This document shows, piece after piece, positions 9,098 through 23,423 of a stretch of DNA of 64,000 nucleotides (position 1 is the stretch's first letter; every line of letters begins with the position of its first letter). Made by a program: the position numbers and the translations under genes. Source of the DNA: Viola odorata (Eukaryota > Streptophyta > Magnoliopsida > Malpighiales > Violaceae); assembly GCA_963691705.1 (NCBI GenBank), contig OY829538.1, positions 28,292,836-28,356,835 of the forward strand. Direction: 5' to 3'. The notes beneath the pieces are model-generated. The model saw nothing but the letters and a program-made list of their open reading frames with translations. It had not been told where the DNA came from and ran no database searches.

Positions 9098-12061
9098 ATG
9101 ATGGTCATAGGGTCTGTCATAACCCATCAGGTTGTTCAAGCTAGCTCTCTCAATGTTAAAACCTGTGATTTACATATTATTTCTTTGATTAAACCATTTG
9201 GTCTCCACTGTCTAGATGGAATGGGTTTCTTCCATATAGAGAAAGGTTTTCTTTTGACGAATACAGGTCTCACAATCAAGGTAGACCTGATCTTCAGCCA
9301 CAAGAACAAAGGGAACTAAAAATTTCCTCCACTGAATGCAGAAGGCAACCCTGTTCTACCTCTTGATGTAGATCTGCCCCCACCAGCTCCTGCACCTCAG
9401 CCAGTCCTTGCACAACAACCTGCTCCTCCACCAAATCCTCCATCAGCTGCTGCTAGTACCTCCCAGACAGATTCTCACAACTTAACAACCCTCGCAGCTC
9501 GGACTGAGCTTCTGTGTGAGCTCTTTGAGCTCCAGCAAAAAACTGCTAGCGGTAAATTGACCCGGAGGCCGTTGTACATGCCAAGATAAAGATGATGACC
9601 TCGGGGTCTGTCATAACCCATCAGGTTGTTCAAGCTAGCTCTCTCAATGTTAAAACCTATGATTTACATGTTATTTCTTTGATTAAACCACTTGGTCTCC
9701 GCTGCCTAGATGGAATGGGTTTCTTTCATATAGAGAAAGGCTTTCTTTTCATGAATACAGGTTTCACAATCAAGGTGGACCAGATCATCAGCCACAAGAA
9801 CAAAGGAAACTACAAATTTCCTCCACTGCATGCAGAAGGCAACCCTGGTTTACCTCTATATGTTGATCTGCCCCCACCAGCTCCTGCACCTCAGCCAGTC
9901 CTTGCACCACAACCTGCTCGTCCACCAAATCCTCCATCAGCTGCTTCTAGTACCTCCTAGACAGATTCCCACAACTTTGCAACCCTCGCAGCTCGGACTG
10001 AGCTCCTGTGTGAGCTCTTTCAGCTCCAGCAAAAAACTGCTAGTGGTAAATTGACCCGGAGGCCGTTGTACATGCCAAGATAAAGATGATGGTCATAGGT
10101 TCTGTCATAACCCATCAGGTTGTTCAAGCTAGCTCTCTCAATGTTAAACCCTGTGATTTACATATTATTTCTTTGATTAAACCACTTGGTCTCCACTGTC
10201 TAGAGGGAATGGGTTTCTTTCATATAGAGAAAGGTTTTCTTTTGATGAATACAGGTCTCACAATCAAGGTAGACCAGATCTTCAGCCACAAGAACAAAGG
10301 GAACTACAAATTTCCTCCAGTGGATGCAGAAGGCTACCCTGTTCTACCTCTTAAAGAGGATCTGCCCCCACCAGCTCCTGCACCTCAGCCAGTCCTTGCA
10401 CCACAACCTGCTCGTCCACCAAATCCTCCATCAGCTGCTTCTTGTACCTCCCAGACAGATTCCCACAACTTAGCAACCCTCGCAACTCGGACTGAGCTCC
10501 TGTGTGAGCTCTTTGAGCTCCAGCAAAAAACTGCTAGCGGTAAATTGACACGGAGGCCGTTGTACATGCCAAGATAAAGATGATGGTCATAGGGTCTGTC
10601 ATAACCCATCAGGTTGTTCAAGCTAGCTCTCTCAATGTTAAAACCTGTGATTTACATATTATTTCTTTGATTAAACCACTTGGTCTCCACTATCTAGATG
10701 GAGTGGGTTTCTTCCATATAGAGAAAGACTTTCTTTTCATGAATACGGGTTTCACAATGAAGGTGGACCAGATCTTCAGCCACAACAACAAAGGGAACTA
10801 CAAATTTCCTCCACTGCATGCAGAAGGCAACCCTGTTCTACCTCTTGATGTAGATCTGCCCCCACCAGCTCCTGAACCTCAGCCAGTCCTTGCACTACAA
10901 CCTGCTCGTCCACCAAATCCTCCATCAGCTGCTTCTAGTACCTCCCAGACAGATTCCCACAACTTAGCAGCCCTCGCAGCTCGGACTGAGCTCCTGTGTG
11001 AGCTCTTTGAGCTCCAGCAAAAAACTGCTAGCGGTAAATTGACCCGGAGGCCGTTGTACATGCCAAGATAAAGATGATGGTCATAGGGTCTGTCATAACC
11101 CATCAGGTTGTTCAAGCTAGCTCTCTCAATGTTAAAACCTGTGATTTACATATTATTTCTTTGATTAAACCATTTGGTCTCCACTGTCTAGATGGAATGG
11201 GTTTCTTCCATATAGAGAAAGGTTTTCTTTTGACGAATACAGGTCTCACAATCAAGGTAGACCTGATCTTCAGCCACAAGAACAAAGGGAACTACAAATT
11301 TCCTCCAGTGGATGCAGAAGGCTACCCTGTTCTACCTCTTAAAGAGGATCTGCCCCCACCAGCTCCTGCACCTCAGCCAGTCCTTGCACCACAACCTGCT
11401 CGTCCACCAAATACTCCATCAGCTGCTTCTTGTACCTCCCAGACAGATTCCCACAACTTAGCAACCCTCGCAGCTCGGACTGAGCTCCTGTGTGAGCTCT
11501 TTGAGCTCCAGCAAAAAACTGCTAGCGGTAAATTGACCCGGAGGCCGTTGTACATGCCAAGATAAAGATGATGGTCATAGGGTCTGTCATAACCCATCAG
11601 GTTGTTCAAGCTAGCTCTCTCAATGTTAAAACCTGTGATTTACATATTATTTCTTTGATTAAACCACTTGGTCTCCACTATCTAGATGGAGTGGGTTTCT
11701 TCCATATAGAGAAAGACTTTCTTTTCATGAATACGGGTTTCACAATGAAGGTGGACCAGATCTTCAGCCAAAACAACAAAGGGAACTACAAATTTCCTCC
11801 ACTGCATGCAGAAGGCAACCCTGTTCTACCTCTTGATGTAGATCTGCCCCCACCAGCTCCTGAACCTCAGCCAGTCCTTGCACTACAACCTGCTCGTCCA
11901 CCAAATCCTCCATCAGCTGCTTCTAGTACCTCCCAGACAGATTCCCACAACTTAGTAACCCTCGCAGCTCGGACTGAGCTCCTGTGTGAGCTCTTTGAGC
12001 TCCAGCAAAAAACTGCTAGCGGTAAATTGACCCGGAGGCCGTTGTACATGCCAAGATAAAG
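9098..12061 (+). repeat. 6-unit deletion derivative of the 9-unit HOR (2,964 bp)
   Basis: Units A (9098), B (9592), C' (10086), D (10580), E (11074), D (11568). The A unit is the Thr54 form found first in the 9-unit block. The B unit is the second B form (Leu-Tyr-Val at codons 89-91). Three units (B, C and the Met54 A) are therefore missing between them. The TTGACACGG variant in the C' unit matches copy 2. This is the expected product of unequal exchange, in register, between neighbouring A or B units. Confidence 0.9.
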
Positions 12062-13543
12062 ATGATGGTCATAGGGTCTGTCATAACCCATCAGGTTGTT
12101 CAAGCTAGCTCTCTCAATGTTAAAACCTGTGATTTACATATTATTTCTTTGATTAAACCATTTGGTCTCCACTGTCTAGATGGAATGGGTTTCTTCCATA
12201 TAGAGAAAGGTTTTCTTTTGACGAATACAGGTCTCACAATCAAGGTAGACCTGATCTTCAGCCACAAGAACAAAGGGAACTAAAAATTTCCTCCACTGAA
12301 TGCAGAAGGCAACCCTGTTCTACCTCTTGATGTAGATCTGCCCCCACCAGCTCCTGCACCTCAGCCAGTCCTTGCACAACAACCTGCTCCTCCACCAAAT
12401 CCTCCATCAGCTGCTGCTAGTACCTCCCAGACAGATTCTCACAACTTAACAACCCTCGCAGCTCGGACTGAGCTTCTGTGTGAGCTCTTTGAGCTCCAGC
12501 AAAAAACTGCTAGCGGTAAATTGACCCGGAGGCCGTTGTACATGCCAAGATAAAGATGATGACCTCGGGGTCTGTCATAACCCATCAGGTTGTTCAAGCT
12601 AGCTCTCTCAATGTTAAAACCTATGATTTACATGTTATTTCTTTGATTAAACCACTTGGTCTCCGCTGTCTAGATGGAATGGGTTTCTTTCATATAGAGA
12701 AAGGCTTTCTTTTCATGAATACAGGTTTCACAATCAAGGTGGACCAGATCATCAGCCACAAGAACAAAGGGAACTACAAATTTCCTCCACTGCATGTAGA
12801 AGGCAACCCTGGGTTACCTCTTGATGTTGATCTGCCCCCACCAGCTCCTGCACCTCAGCCAGTCCTTGCACCACAACCTGCTCGTCCACCAAATCCTCCA
12901 TCAGCTGCTTCTAGTACCTCCTAGACAGATTCCCACAACTTTGCAACCCTCGCAGCTCGGACTGAGCTCCTGTTTGAGCTCTTTGAGCTCCAGCAAAAAA
13001 CTGCTAGTGGTAAATTGACCCGGAGGCCATTGTACATGCCAAGATAAAGATGATGGTCATAGGGTCTGTCATAACCCATCAGGTTGTTCAAGCTAGCTCT
13101 CTCAGTGTTAAAACCTGTGATTTACATATTATTTCTTTGATTAAACCACTTGGTCTCCATTGTCTAGATGGAATGGGTTTCTTCCATATAGAGAAAGGTT
13201 TTCTTTTGATGAATACAGGTCTCACAATCAAGGTAGACCAGATCTTCAGCCACAAGAACAAAGGGAACTACAAATTTCCTCCAGTGGATGCAGAAGGCTA
13301 CCCTGTTCTACCTCTTAAAGAGGATCTGCCCCCACCAGCTCCTGCACCTCAGCCAGTCCTTGCACCACAACCTGCTCGTCCACCAAATCCTCCATCAGCT
13401 GCTTCTTGTACCTCCCAGACAGATTCCCACAACTTAGCAACCCTCGCAGCTCGGACTGAGCTCCTGTGTGAGCTCTTTGAGCTCCAGCAAAAAACTGCTA
13501 GCGGTAAATTGACCCGGAGGCCGTTGTACATGCCAAGATAAAG
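12062..13543 (+). repeat. First three units of a further 9-unit HOR copy
   Basis: Units A (12062, Thr54), B (12556, Val81) and C (13050) match the opening of copy 2, including the CTCCGCTGTCTAG form of the B unit. The next two units (13544 and 14038) also fit the 9-unit order. The order then breaks into a trimer, so the 9-unit register is lost here. Confidence 0.9.
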
Positions 13544-16500
13544 ATGATGGTCATAGGGTCTGTCATAACCCATCAGGTTGTTCAAGCTAGCTCTCTCAAT
13601 GTTAAAACCTGTGATTTACATATTATTTCTTTGATTAAACCATTTGGTCTCCACTGTCTAGATGGAATGGGTTTCTTCCATATAGAGAAAGGTTTTCTTT
13701 TGATGAATACAGGTCTCACAATCAAGGTAGACCTGATCTTCAGCCACAAGAACAAAGGGAACTAAAAATTTCCTCCACTGCATGCAGAAGGCAACCCTGT
13801 TCTACCTCTTGATGTAGATCTGCCCCCACCAGCTCCTGCACCTCAGCCAGGCGTTGCACAACAACCTGCTCCTCCACCAAATCCTCCATCAGCTGCTGCT
13901 AGTACCTCCCAGACAGATTCTCACAACTTAACAACCCTCGCAGCTCGGACTGAGCTTCTGTGTGAGCTCTTTGAGCTCCAGCAAAAAACTGCTAGCGGTA
14001 AATTGACCCGGAGGCCGTTGTACATGCCAAGATAAAGATGATGACCTCGGGGTCTGTCATAACCCATCAGGTTGTTCAAGCTAGCTCTCTCAATGTTAAA
14101 ACCTATGATTTACATGTTATTTCTTTGATTAAACCACTTGGTCTCCGCTGCCTAGATGGAATGGGTTTCTTTCATATAGAGAAAGGCTTTCTTTTCATGA
14201 ATACAGGTTTCACAATCAAGGTGGACCAGATCATCAGCCACAAGAACAAAGGAAACTACAAATTTCCTCCACTGCATGCAGAAGGCAACCCTGGTTTACC
14301 TCTATATGTTGATCTGCCCCCACCAGCTCCTGCACCTCAGCCAGTCCTTGCACCACAACCTGCTCGTCCACCAAATCCTCCATCAGCTGCTTCTAGTACC
14401 TCCTAGACAGATTCCCACAACTTTGCAACCCTCGCAGCTCGGACTGAGCTCCTGTGTGAGCTCTTTCAGCTCCAGCAAAAAACTGCTAGTGGTAAATTGA
14501 CCCGGAGGCCGTTGTACATGCCAAGATAAAGATGATGGTCATAGGGTCTGTCATAACCCATCAGGTTGTTCAAGCTAGCTCTCTCAATGTTAAACCCTGT
14601 GATTTACATATTATTTCTTTGATTAAACCACTTGGTCTCCACTGTCTAGAGGGAATGGGTTTCTTCCATATAGAGAAAGGTTTTCTTTTGATGAATACAG
14701 GTCTCACAATCAAGGTAGACCAGATCTTCAGCCACAAGAACAAAGGGAACTACAAATTTCCTCCAGTGGATGCAGAAGGCTACCTTGTTCTACCTTTTAA
14801 AGAGGATCTGCCCCCACCAGCTCCTGCACCTCAGCCAGTCCTTGCACCACAACCTGCTCGTCCACCAAATCCTCCATCAGCTGCTTCTTGTACCTCCCAG
14901 ACAGATTCCCACAACTTAGCAACCCTCGCAACTCGGACTGAGCTCCTGTGTGAGCTCTTTGAGCTCCAGCAAAAAACTGCTAGCGGTAAATTGACCCGGA
15001 GGCCGTTATACATGCCAAGACAAAGATGATGGTCATAGGGTCTGTCATAACCCATCAGGTTGTTCAAGCTAGCTCTCTCAATGTTAAAACCTGTGATTTA
15101 CATATTATTTCTTTGATTAAACCATTTGGTCTCCACTGTCTAGATGGAATGGGTTTCTTCCATATAGAGAAAGGTTTTCTTTTGATGAATACAGGTCTCA
15201 CAATCAAGGTAGACCTGATCTTCAGCCACAAGAACAAAGGGAACTAAAAATTTCCTCCACTGCATGCAGAAGGCAACCCTGTTCTACCTCTTGATGTAGA
15301 TCTGCCCCCACCAGCTCCTGCACCTCAGCCAGGCGTTGCACAACAACCTGCTCCTCCACCAAATCCTCCATCAGCTGCTGCTAGTACCTCCCAGACAGAT
15401 TCTCACAACTTAACAACCCTCGCAGCTCGGACTGAGCTTCTGTGTGAGCTCTTTGAGCTCCAGCAAAAAACTGCTAGCGGTAAATTGACCCGGAGGCCGT
15501 TGTACATGCCAAGATAAAGATGATGACCTCGGGGTCTGTCATAACCCATCAGGTTGTTCAAGCTAGCTCTCTCAATGTTAAAACCTATGATTTACATGTT
15601 ATTTCTTTGATTAAACCACTTGGTCTCCGCTGCCTAGATGGAATGGGTTTCTTTCATATAGAGAAAGGCTTTCTTTTCATGAATACAGGTTTCACAATCA
15701 AGGTGGACCAGATCATCAGCCACAAGAACAAAGGAAACTACAAATTTCCTCCACTGCATGCAGAAGGCAACCCTGGTTTACCTCTATATGTTGATCTGCC
15801 CCCACCAGCTCCTGCACCTCAGCCAGTCCTTGCACCACAACCTGCTCGTCCACCAAATCCTCCATCAGCTGCTTCTAGTACCTCCTAGACAGATTCCCAC
15901 AACTTTGCAACCCTCGCAGCTCGGACTGAGCTCCTGTGTGAGCTCTTTCAGCTCCAGCAAAAAACTGCTTGTGGTAAATTGACCCGGAGGCCGTTGTACA
16001 TGCCAAGATAAAGATGATGGTCATAGGGTCTGTCATAACCCATCAGGTTGTTCAAGCTAGCTCTCTCAATGTTAAACCCTGTGATTTACATATTATTTCT
16101 TTGATTAAACCACTTGGTCTCCACTGTCTAGAGGGAATGGGTTTCTTCCATATAGAGAAAGGTTTTCTTTTGATGAATACAGGTCTCACAATCAAGGTAG
16201 ACCAGATCTTCAGCCACAAGAACAAAGGGAACTACAAATTTCCTCCAGTGGATGCAGAAGGCTACCCTGTTCTACCTTTTAAAGAGGATCTGCCCCCACC
16301 AGCTCCTGCACCTCAGCCAGTCCTTGCACCACAACCTGCTCGTCCACCAAATCCTCCATCAGCTGCTTCTTGTACCTCCCAGACAGATTCCCACAACTTA
16401 GCAACCCTCGCAACTCGGACTGAGCTCCTGTGTGAGCTCTTTGAGCTCCAGCAAAAAACTGCTAGCGGTAAATTGACCCGGAGGCCGTTGTACATGCCAA

Positions 16501-17989
16501 GATAAAGATGATGGTCATAGGGTCTGTCATAACCCATCAGGTTGTTCAAGCTAGCTCTCTCAATGTTAAAACCTGTGATTTACATATTATTTCTTTGATT
16601 AAACCATTTGGTCTCCACTGTCTAGATGGAATGGGTTTCTTCCATATAGAGAAAGGTTTTCTTTTGATGAATACAGGTCTCACAATCAAGGTAGACCTGA
16701 TCTTCAGCCACAAGAACAAAGGGAACTAAAAATTTCCTCCACTGCATGCAGAAGGCAACCCTGTTCTACCTCTTGATGTAGATCTGCCCCCACCAGCTCC
16801 TGCACCTCAGCCAGGCGTTGCACAACAACCTGCTCCTCCACCAAATCCTCCATCAGCTGCTGCTAGTACCTCCCAGACAGATTCCCACAACTTAACAGCC
16901 CTCGCAGCTCGGACTGAGCTCCTGTGTGAGCTCTTTGAGCTCCAGCAAAAAACTGCTAGCGGTAAATTGACCCGGAGGCCGTTGTACATGCCAAGATAAA
17001 GATGATGACCTCGGGGTCTGTCATAACCCATCAGGTTGTTCAAGCTAGCTCTCTCAATGTTAAAACCTATGATTTACATGTTATTTCTTTGATTAAACCA
17101 CTTGGTCTCCGCTGCCTAGATGGAATGGGTTTCTTTCATATAGAGAAAGGCTTTCTTTTCATGAATACAGGTTTCACAATCAAGGTGGACCAGATCATCA
17201 GCCACAAGAACAAAGGAAACTACAAATTTCCTCCACTGCATGCAGAAGGCAACCCTGGTTTACCTCTATATGTTGATTTGCCCCCACCAGCTCCTGCACC
17301 TCAGCCAGTCCTTGCACCACAACCTGCTCGTCCACCAAATCCTCCATCAGCTGCTTCTAGTACCTCCTAGACAGATTCCCACAACTTTGCAACCCTCGCA
17401 GCTCGGACTGAGCTCCTGTGTGAGCTCTTTCAGCTCCAGCAAAAAACTGCTAGTGGTAAATTGACCCGGAGGCCGTTGTACATGCCAAGATAAAGATGAT
17501 GGTCATAGGGTCTGTCATAACCCATCAGGTTGTTCAAGCTAGCTCTCTCAATGTTAAACCCTGTGATTTACATATTATTTCTTTGATTAAACCACTTGGT
17601 CTCCACTGTCTAGAGGGAATGGGTTTCTTTCATATAGAGAAAGGTTTTCTTTTGATGAATACAGGTCTCACAATCAAGGTAGACCAGATCTTCAGCCACA
17701 AGAACAAAGGGAACTACAAATTTCCTCCAGTGGATGCAGAAGGCTACCCTGTTCTACCTCTTAAAGAGGATCTGCCCCCACCAGCTCCTGCACCTCAGCC
17801 AGTCCTTGCACCACAACCTGCTCGTCCACCAAATCCTCCATCAGCTGCTTCTTGTACCTCCCAGACAGATTCCCACAACTTAGCAACCCTCGCAACTCGG
17901 ACTGAGCTCCTGTGTGAGCTCTTTGAGCTCCAGCAAAAAACTGCTAGCGGTAAATTGACCCGGAGGCCGTTATACATGCCAAGATAAAG
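13544..17989 (+). repeat. Trimer A-B-C' repeated three times (1,482-bp period)
   Basis: Units A, B, C' start at 13544/14038/14532, 15026/15520/16014 and 16508/17002/17496. All three A units share a CAGGCGTTGCAC variant in place of the usual CAGTCCTTGCAC. The first two C' units share CCTTTTAAAGAG in place of CCTCTTAAAGAG; the third does not. The trimer is the A-B-C' core of the 9-unit block, amplified on its own. Confidence 0.9.
14532..15029 (+). other. Frame extended by loss of the unit's normal stop
   Basis: In this C' unit the terminal TAA is CAA (CCAAGACAAAGATG at 15015-15028), so the frame runs two codons further to a TGA that overlaps the next ATG (ATGA at 15026-15029). It is the only complete unit that has lost the normal stop. 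It also has private Leu85 and Phe89 codons. Confidence 0.85.
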
Positions 17990-20459
17990 ATGATGGTCAT
18001 AGGGTCTGTCATAACCCATCAGGTTGTTCAAGCTAGCTCTCTCAATGTTAAAACCTGTGATTTACATATTATTTCTTTGATTAAACCACTTGGTCTCCAC
18101 TATCTAGATGGAGTGGGTTTCTTCCATATAGAGAAAGACTTTCTTTTCATGAATACGGGTTTCACAATGAAGGTGGACCAGATCTTCAGCCACAACAACA
18201 AAGGGAACTACAAATTTCCTCCACTGCATGCAGAAGGCAACCCTGTTCTACCTCTTGATGTAGATCTGCCCCCACCAGCTCCTGAACCTCAGCCAGTCCT
18301 TGCACTACAACCTGCTCGTCCACCAAATCCTCCATCAGCTGCTTCTAGTACCTCCCAGACAGATTCCCACAACTTAGCAGCCCTCGCAGCTCGGACTGAG
18401 CTCCTGTGTGAGCTCTTTGAGCTCCAGCAAAAAACTGCTAGCGGTAAATTGACCCGGAGGCCGTTGTACATGCCAAGATAAAGATGATGGTCATAGGGTC
18501 TGTCATAACCCATCAGGTTGTTCAAGCTAGCTCTCTCAATGTTAAAACCTGTGATTTACATATTATTTCTTTGATTAAACCATTTGGTCTCCACTGTCTA
18601 GATGGAATGGGTTTCTTCCATATAGAGAAAGGTTTTCTTTTGACGAATACAGGTCTCACAATCAAGGTAGACCTGATCTTCAGCCACAAGAACAAAGGGA
18701 ACTACAAATTTCCTCCAGTGGATGCAGAAGGCTACCCTGTTCTACCTCTTAAAGAGGATCTGCCCCCACCAGCTCCTGCACCTCAGCCAGTCCTTGCACC
18801 ACAACCTGCTCGTCCACCAAATCCTCCATCAGCTGCTTCTTGTACCTCCCAGACAGATTCCCACAACTTAGCAACCCTCGCAGCTCGGACTGAGCTCCTG
18901 TGTGAGCTCTTTGAGCTCCAGCAAAAAACTGCTAGCGGTAAATTGACCCGGAGGCCGTTGTACATGCCAAGATAAAGATGATGACCTCGGGGTCTGTCAT
19001 AACCCATCAGGTTGTTCAAGCTAGCTCTCTCAATGTTAAAACCTATGATTTACATGTTATTTCTTTGATTAAACCACTTGGTCTCCGCTGTCTAGATGGA
19101 GTGGGTTTCTTCCATATAGAGAAAGGCTTTCTTTTCATGAATACAGGTTTCACAATCAAGGTGGACCAGATCATCAGCCACAAGAACAAAGGAAACTACA
19201 AATTTCCTCCACTGCATGCAGAAGGCAACCCTGGTTTACCTCTATATGTTGATCTGCCCCCACCAGCTCCTGCACCTCAGCCAGTCCTTGCACCACAACC
19301 TGCTCGTCCACCAAATCCTCCATCAGCTGCTTCTAGTACCTCCTAGACAGATTCCCACAACTTTGCAACCCTCGCAGCTCGGACTGAGCTCCTGTGTGAG
19401 CTCTTTCAGCTCCAGCAAAAAACTGCTAGTGGTAAATTGACCCGGAGGCCGTTGTACATGCCAAGATAAAGATGATGGTCATAGGGTCTGTCATAACCCA
19501 TCAGGTTGTTCAAGCTAGCTCTCTCAATGTTAAACCCTGTGATTTACATATTATTTCTTTGATTAAACCACTTGGTCTCCACTGTCTAGAGGGAATGGGT
19601 TTCTTCCATATAGAGAAAGGTTTTCTTTTGATGAATACAGGTCTCACAATCAAGGTAGACCAGATCTTCAGCCACAAGAACAAAGGGAACTACAAATTTC
19701 CTCCAGTGGATGCAGAAGGCTACCCTGTTCTACCTCTTAAAGAGGATCTGCCCCCACCAGCTCCTGCACCTCAGCCAGTCCTTGCACCACAACCTGCTCG
19801 TCCACCAAATCCTCCATCAGCTGCTTCTTGTACCTCCCAGACAGATTCCCACAACTTAGCAACCCTCGCAACTCGGACTGAGCTCCTGTGTGAGCTCTTT
19901 GAGCTCCAGCAAAAAACTGCTAGCGGTAAATTGACCCGGAGGCCGTTGTACATGCCAAGATAAAGATGATGGTCATAGGGTCTGTCATAACCCATCAGGT
20001 TGTTCAAGCTAGCTCTCTCAATGTTAAAACCTGTGATTTACATATTAATTCTTTGATTAAACCACTTGGTCTCCACTATCTAGATGGAGTGGGTTTCTTC
20101 CATATAGAGAAAGACTTTCTTTTCATGAATACGGGTTTCACAATGAAGGTGGACCAGATCTTCAGCCACAACAACAAAGGGAACTACAAATTTCCTCCAC
20201 TGCATGCAGAAGGCAACCCTGTTCTACCTCTTGATGTAGATCTGCCCCCACCAGCTCCTGAACCTCAGCCAGTCCTTGCACTACAACCTGCTCGTCCACC
20301 AAATCCTCCATCAGCTGCTTCTAGTACCTCCCAGACAGATTCCCACAACTTAGCAGCCCTCGCAGCTCGGACTGAGCTCCTGTGTGAGCTCTTTGAGCTC
20401 CAGCAAAAAACTGCTAGCGGTAAATTGACCCGGAGGCCGTTGTACATGCCAAGATAAAG
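17990..20459 (+). repeat. Mixed five-unit block D-E-B-C'-D
   Basis: Units D (17990), E (18484), B (18978), C' (19472), D (19966). Two new forms appear: E units with Pro114 instead of the Thr114 of the left-hand E units, and B units with Val42 (GTG) instead of Met42. The second D unit has a private ATTAATTCT change near 20044, giving Asn in place of Ile at codon 28. Confidence 0.85.
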
Positions 20460-23423
20460 ATGATGGTCATAGGGTCTGTCATAACCCATCAGGTTGTTCA
20501 AGCTAGCTCTCTCAATGTTAAAACCTGTGATTTACATATTATTTCTTTGATTAAACCATTTGGTCTCCACTGTCTAGATGGAATGGGTTTCTTCCATATA
20601 GAGAAAGGTTTTCTTTTGATGAATACAGGTCTCACAATCATGGTAGACCTGATCTTCAGCCACAAGAACAAAGGGAACTAAAAATTTCCTCCACTGCATG
20701 CAGAAGGCAACCCTGTTCTACCTCTTGATGTAGATCTGCCCCCACCAGCTCCTGCACCTCAGCCAGTCCTTGCACAACAACCTGCTCCTCCACCAAATCC
20801 TCCATCAGCTGCTGCTAGTACCTCCCAGACAGATTCTCACAACTTAACAACCCTCGCAGCTCGGACTGAGCTTCTGTGTGAGCTCTTTGAGCTCCAGCAA
20901 AAAACTGCTAGCGGTAAATTGACCCGGAGGCCGTTGTACATGCCAAGATAAAGATGATGACCTCGGGGTCTGTCATAACCCATCAGGTTGTTCAAGCTAG
21001 CTCTCTCAATGTTAAAACCTATGATTTACATGTTATTTCTTTGATTAAACCACTTGGTCTCCGCTGTCTAGATGGAGTGGGTTTCTTCCATATAGAGAAA
21101 GGCTTTCTTTTCATGAATACAGGTTTCACAATCAAGGTGGACCAGATCATCAGCCACAAGAACAAAGGAAACTACAAATTTCCTCCACTGCATGCAGAAG
21201 GCAACCCTGGTTTACCTCTATATGTTGATCTGCCCCCACCAGCTCCTGCACCTCAGCCAGTCCTTGCACCACAACCTGCTCGTCCACCAAATCCTCCATC
21301 AGCTGCTTCTAGTACCTCCTAGACAGATTCCCACAACTTTGCAACCCTCGCAGCTCGGACTGAGCTCCTGTGTGAGCTCTTTCAGCTCCAGCAAAAAACT
21401 GCTAGTGGTAAATTGACCCGGAGGCCGTTGTACATGCCAAGATAAAGATGATGGTCATAGGGTCTGTCATAACCCATCAGGTTGTTCAAGCTAGCTCTCT
21501 CAATGTTAAACCCTGTGATTTACATATTATTTCTTTGATTAAACCACATGGTCTCCACTGTCTAGAGGGAATGGGTTTCTTCCATATAGAGAAAGGTTTT
21601 CTTTTGATGAATACAGGTCTCACAATCAAGGTAGACCAGATCTTCAGCCACAAGAACAAAGGGAACTACAAATTTCCTCCAGTGGATGCAGAAGGCTACC
21701 CTATTCTACCTCTTAAAGAGGATCTGCCCCCACCAGCTCCTGCACCTCAGCCAGTCCTTGCACCACAACCTGCACGTCCACCAAATCCTCCATCAGCTGC
21801 TTCTTGTACCTCCCAGACAGATTCCCACAACTTAGCAACCCTCGCAACTCGGACTGAGCTCCTGTGTGAGCTCTTTGAGCTCCAGCAAAAAACTGCTAGC
21901 GGTAAATTGACCCGGAGGCCGTTGTACATGCCAAGATAAAGATGATGGTCATAGGGTCTGTCATAACCCATCAGGTTGTTCAAGCTAGCTCTCTCAATGT
22001 TAAAACCTGTGATTTACATATTATTTCTTTGATTAAACCACTTGGTCTCCACTATCTAGATGGAGTGGGTTTCTTCCATATAGAGAAAGACTTTCTTTTC
22101 ATGAATACGGGTTTCACAATGAAGGTGGACCAGATCTTCAGCCACAACAACAAAGGGAACTACAAATTTCCTCCACTGCATGCAGAAGGCAACCCTGTTC
22201 TACCTCTTGATGTAGATCTGCCCCCACCAGCTCCTGAACCTCAGCCAGTCCTTGCACTACAACCTGCTCGTCCACCAAATCCTCCATCAGCTGCTTCTAG
22301 TACCTCCCAGACAGATTCCCACAACTTAGCAGCCCTCGCAGCTCGGACTGAGCTCCTGTGTGAGCTCTTTGAGCTCCAGCAAAAAACTGCTAGCGGTAAA
22401 TTGACCCGGAGGCCGTTGTACATGCCAAGATAAAGATGATGGTCATAGGGTCTGTCATAACCCATCAGGTTGTTCAAGCTAGCTCTCTCAATGTTAAAAC
22501 CTGTGATTTACATATTATTTCTTTGATTAAACCATTTGGTCTCCACTGTCTAGATGGAATGGGTTTCTTCCATATAGAGAAAGGTTTTCTTTTGACGAAT
22601 ACAGGTCTCACAATCAAGGTAGACCTGATCTTCAGCCACAAGAACAAAGGGAACTACAAATTTCCTCCAGTGGATGCAGAAGGCTACCCTGTTCTACCTC
22701 TTAAAGAGGATCTGCCCCCACCAGCTCCTGCACCTCAGCCAGTCCTTGCACCACAACCTGCTCGTCCACCAAATCCTCCATCAGCTGCTTCTTGTACCTC
22801 CCAGACAGATTCCCACAACTTAGCAACCCTCGCAGCTCGGACTGAGCTCCTGTGTGAGCTCTTTGAGCTCCAGCAAAAAACTGCTAGCGGTAAATTGACC
22901 CGGAGGCCGTTGTACATGCCAAGATAAAGATGATGACCTCGGGGTCTGTCATAACCCATCAGGTTGTTCAAGCTAGCTCTCTCAATGTTAAAACCTATGA
23001 TTTACATGTTATTTCTTTGATTAAACCACTTGGTCTCCGCTGTCTAGATGGAGTGGGTTTCTTCCATATAGAGAAAGGCTTTCTTTTCATGAATACAGGT
23101 TTCACAATCAAGGTGGACCAGATCATCAGCCACAAGAACAAAGGAAACTACAAATTTCCTCCACTGCATGCAGAAGGCAACCCTGGTTTACCTCTATATG
23201 TTGATCTGCCCCCACCAGCTCCTGCACCTCAGCCAGTCCTTGCACCACAACCTGCTCGTCCACCAAATCCTCCATCAGCTGCTTCTAGTACCTCCTAGAC
23301 AGATTCCCACAACTTTGCAACCCTCGCAGCTCGGACTGAGCTCCTGTGTGAGCTCTTTCAGCTCCAGCAAAAAACTGCTAGTGGTAAATTGACCCGGAGG
23401 CCGTTGTACATGCCAAGATAAAG
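20460..23423 (+). repeat. 6-unit HOR, copy 1 (2,964 bp)
   Basis: Units A (20460), B (20954), C' (21448), D (21942), E (22436), B (22930). Marker variants are Met61 in the A unit (ATCATGGTA) and His34 plus Ile86 in the C' unit. The first three units recur with the same markers exactly 2,964 bp later at 23424, 23918 and 24412. Confidence 0.88.
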
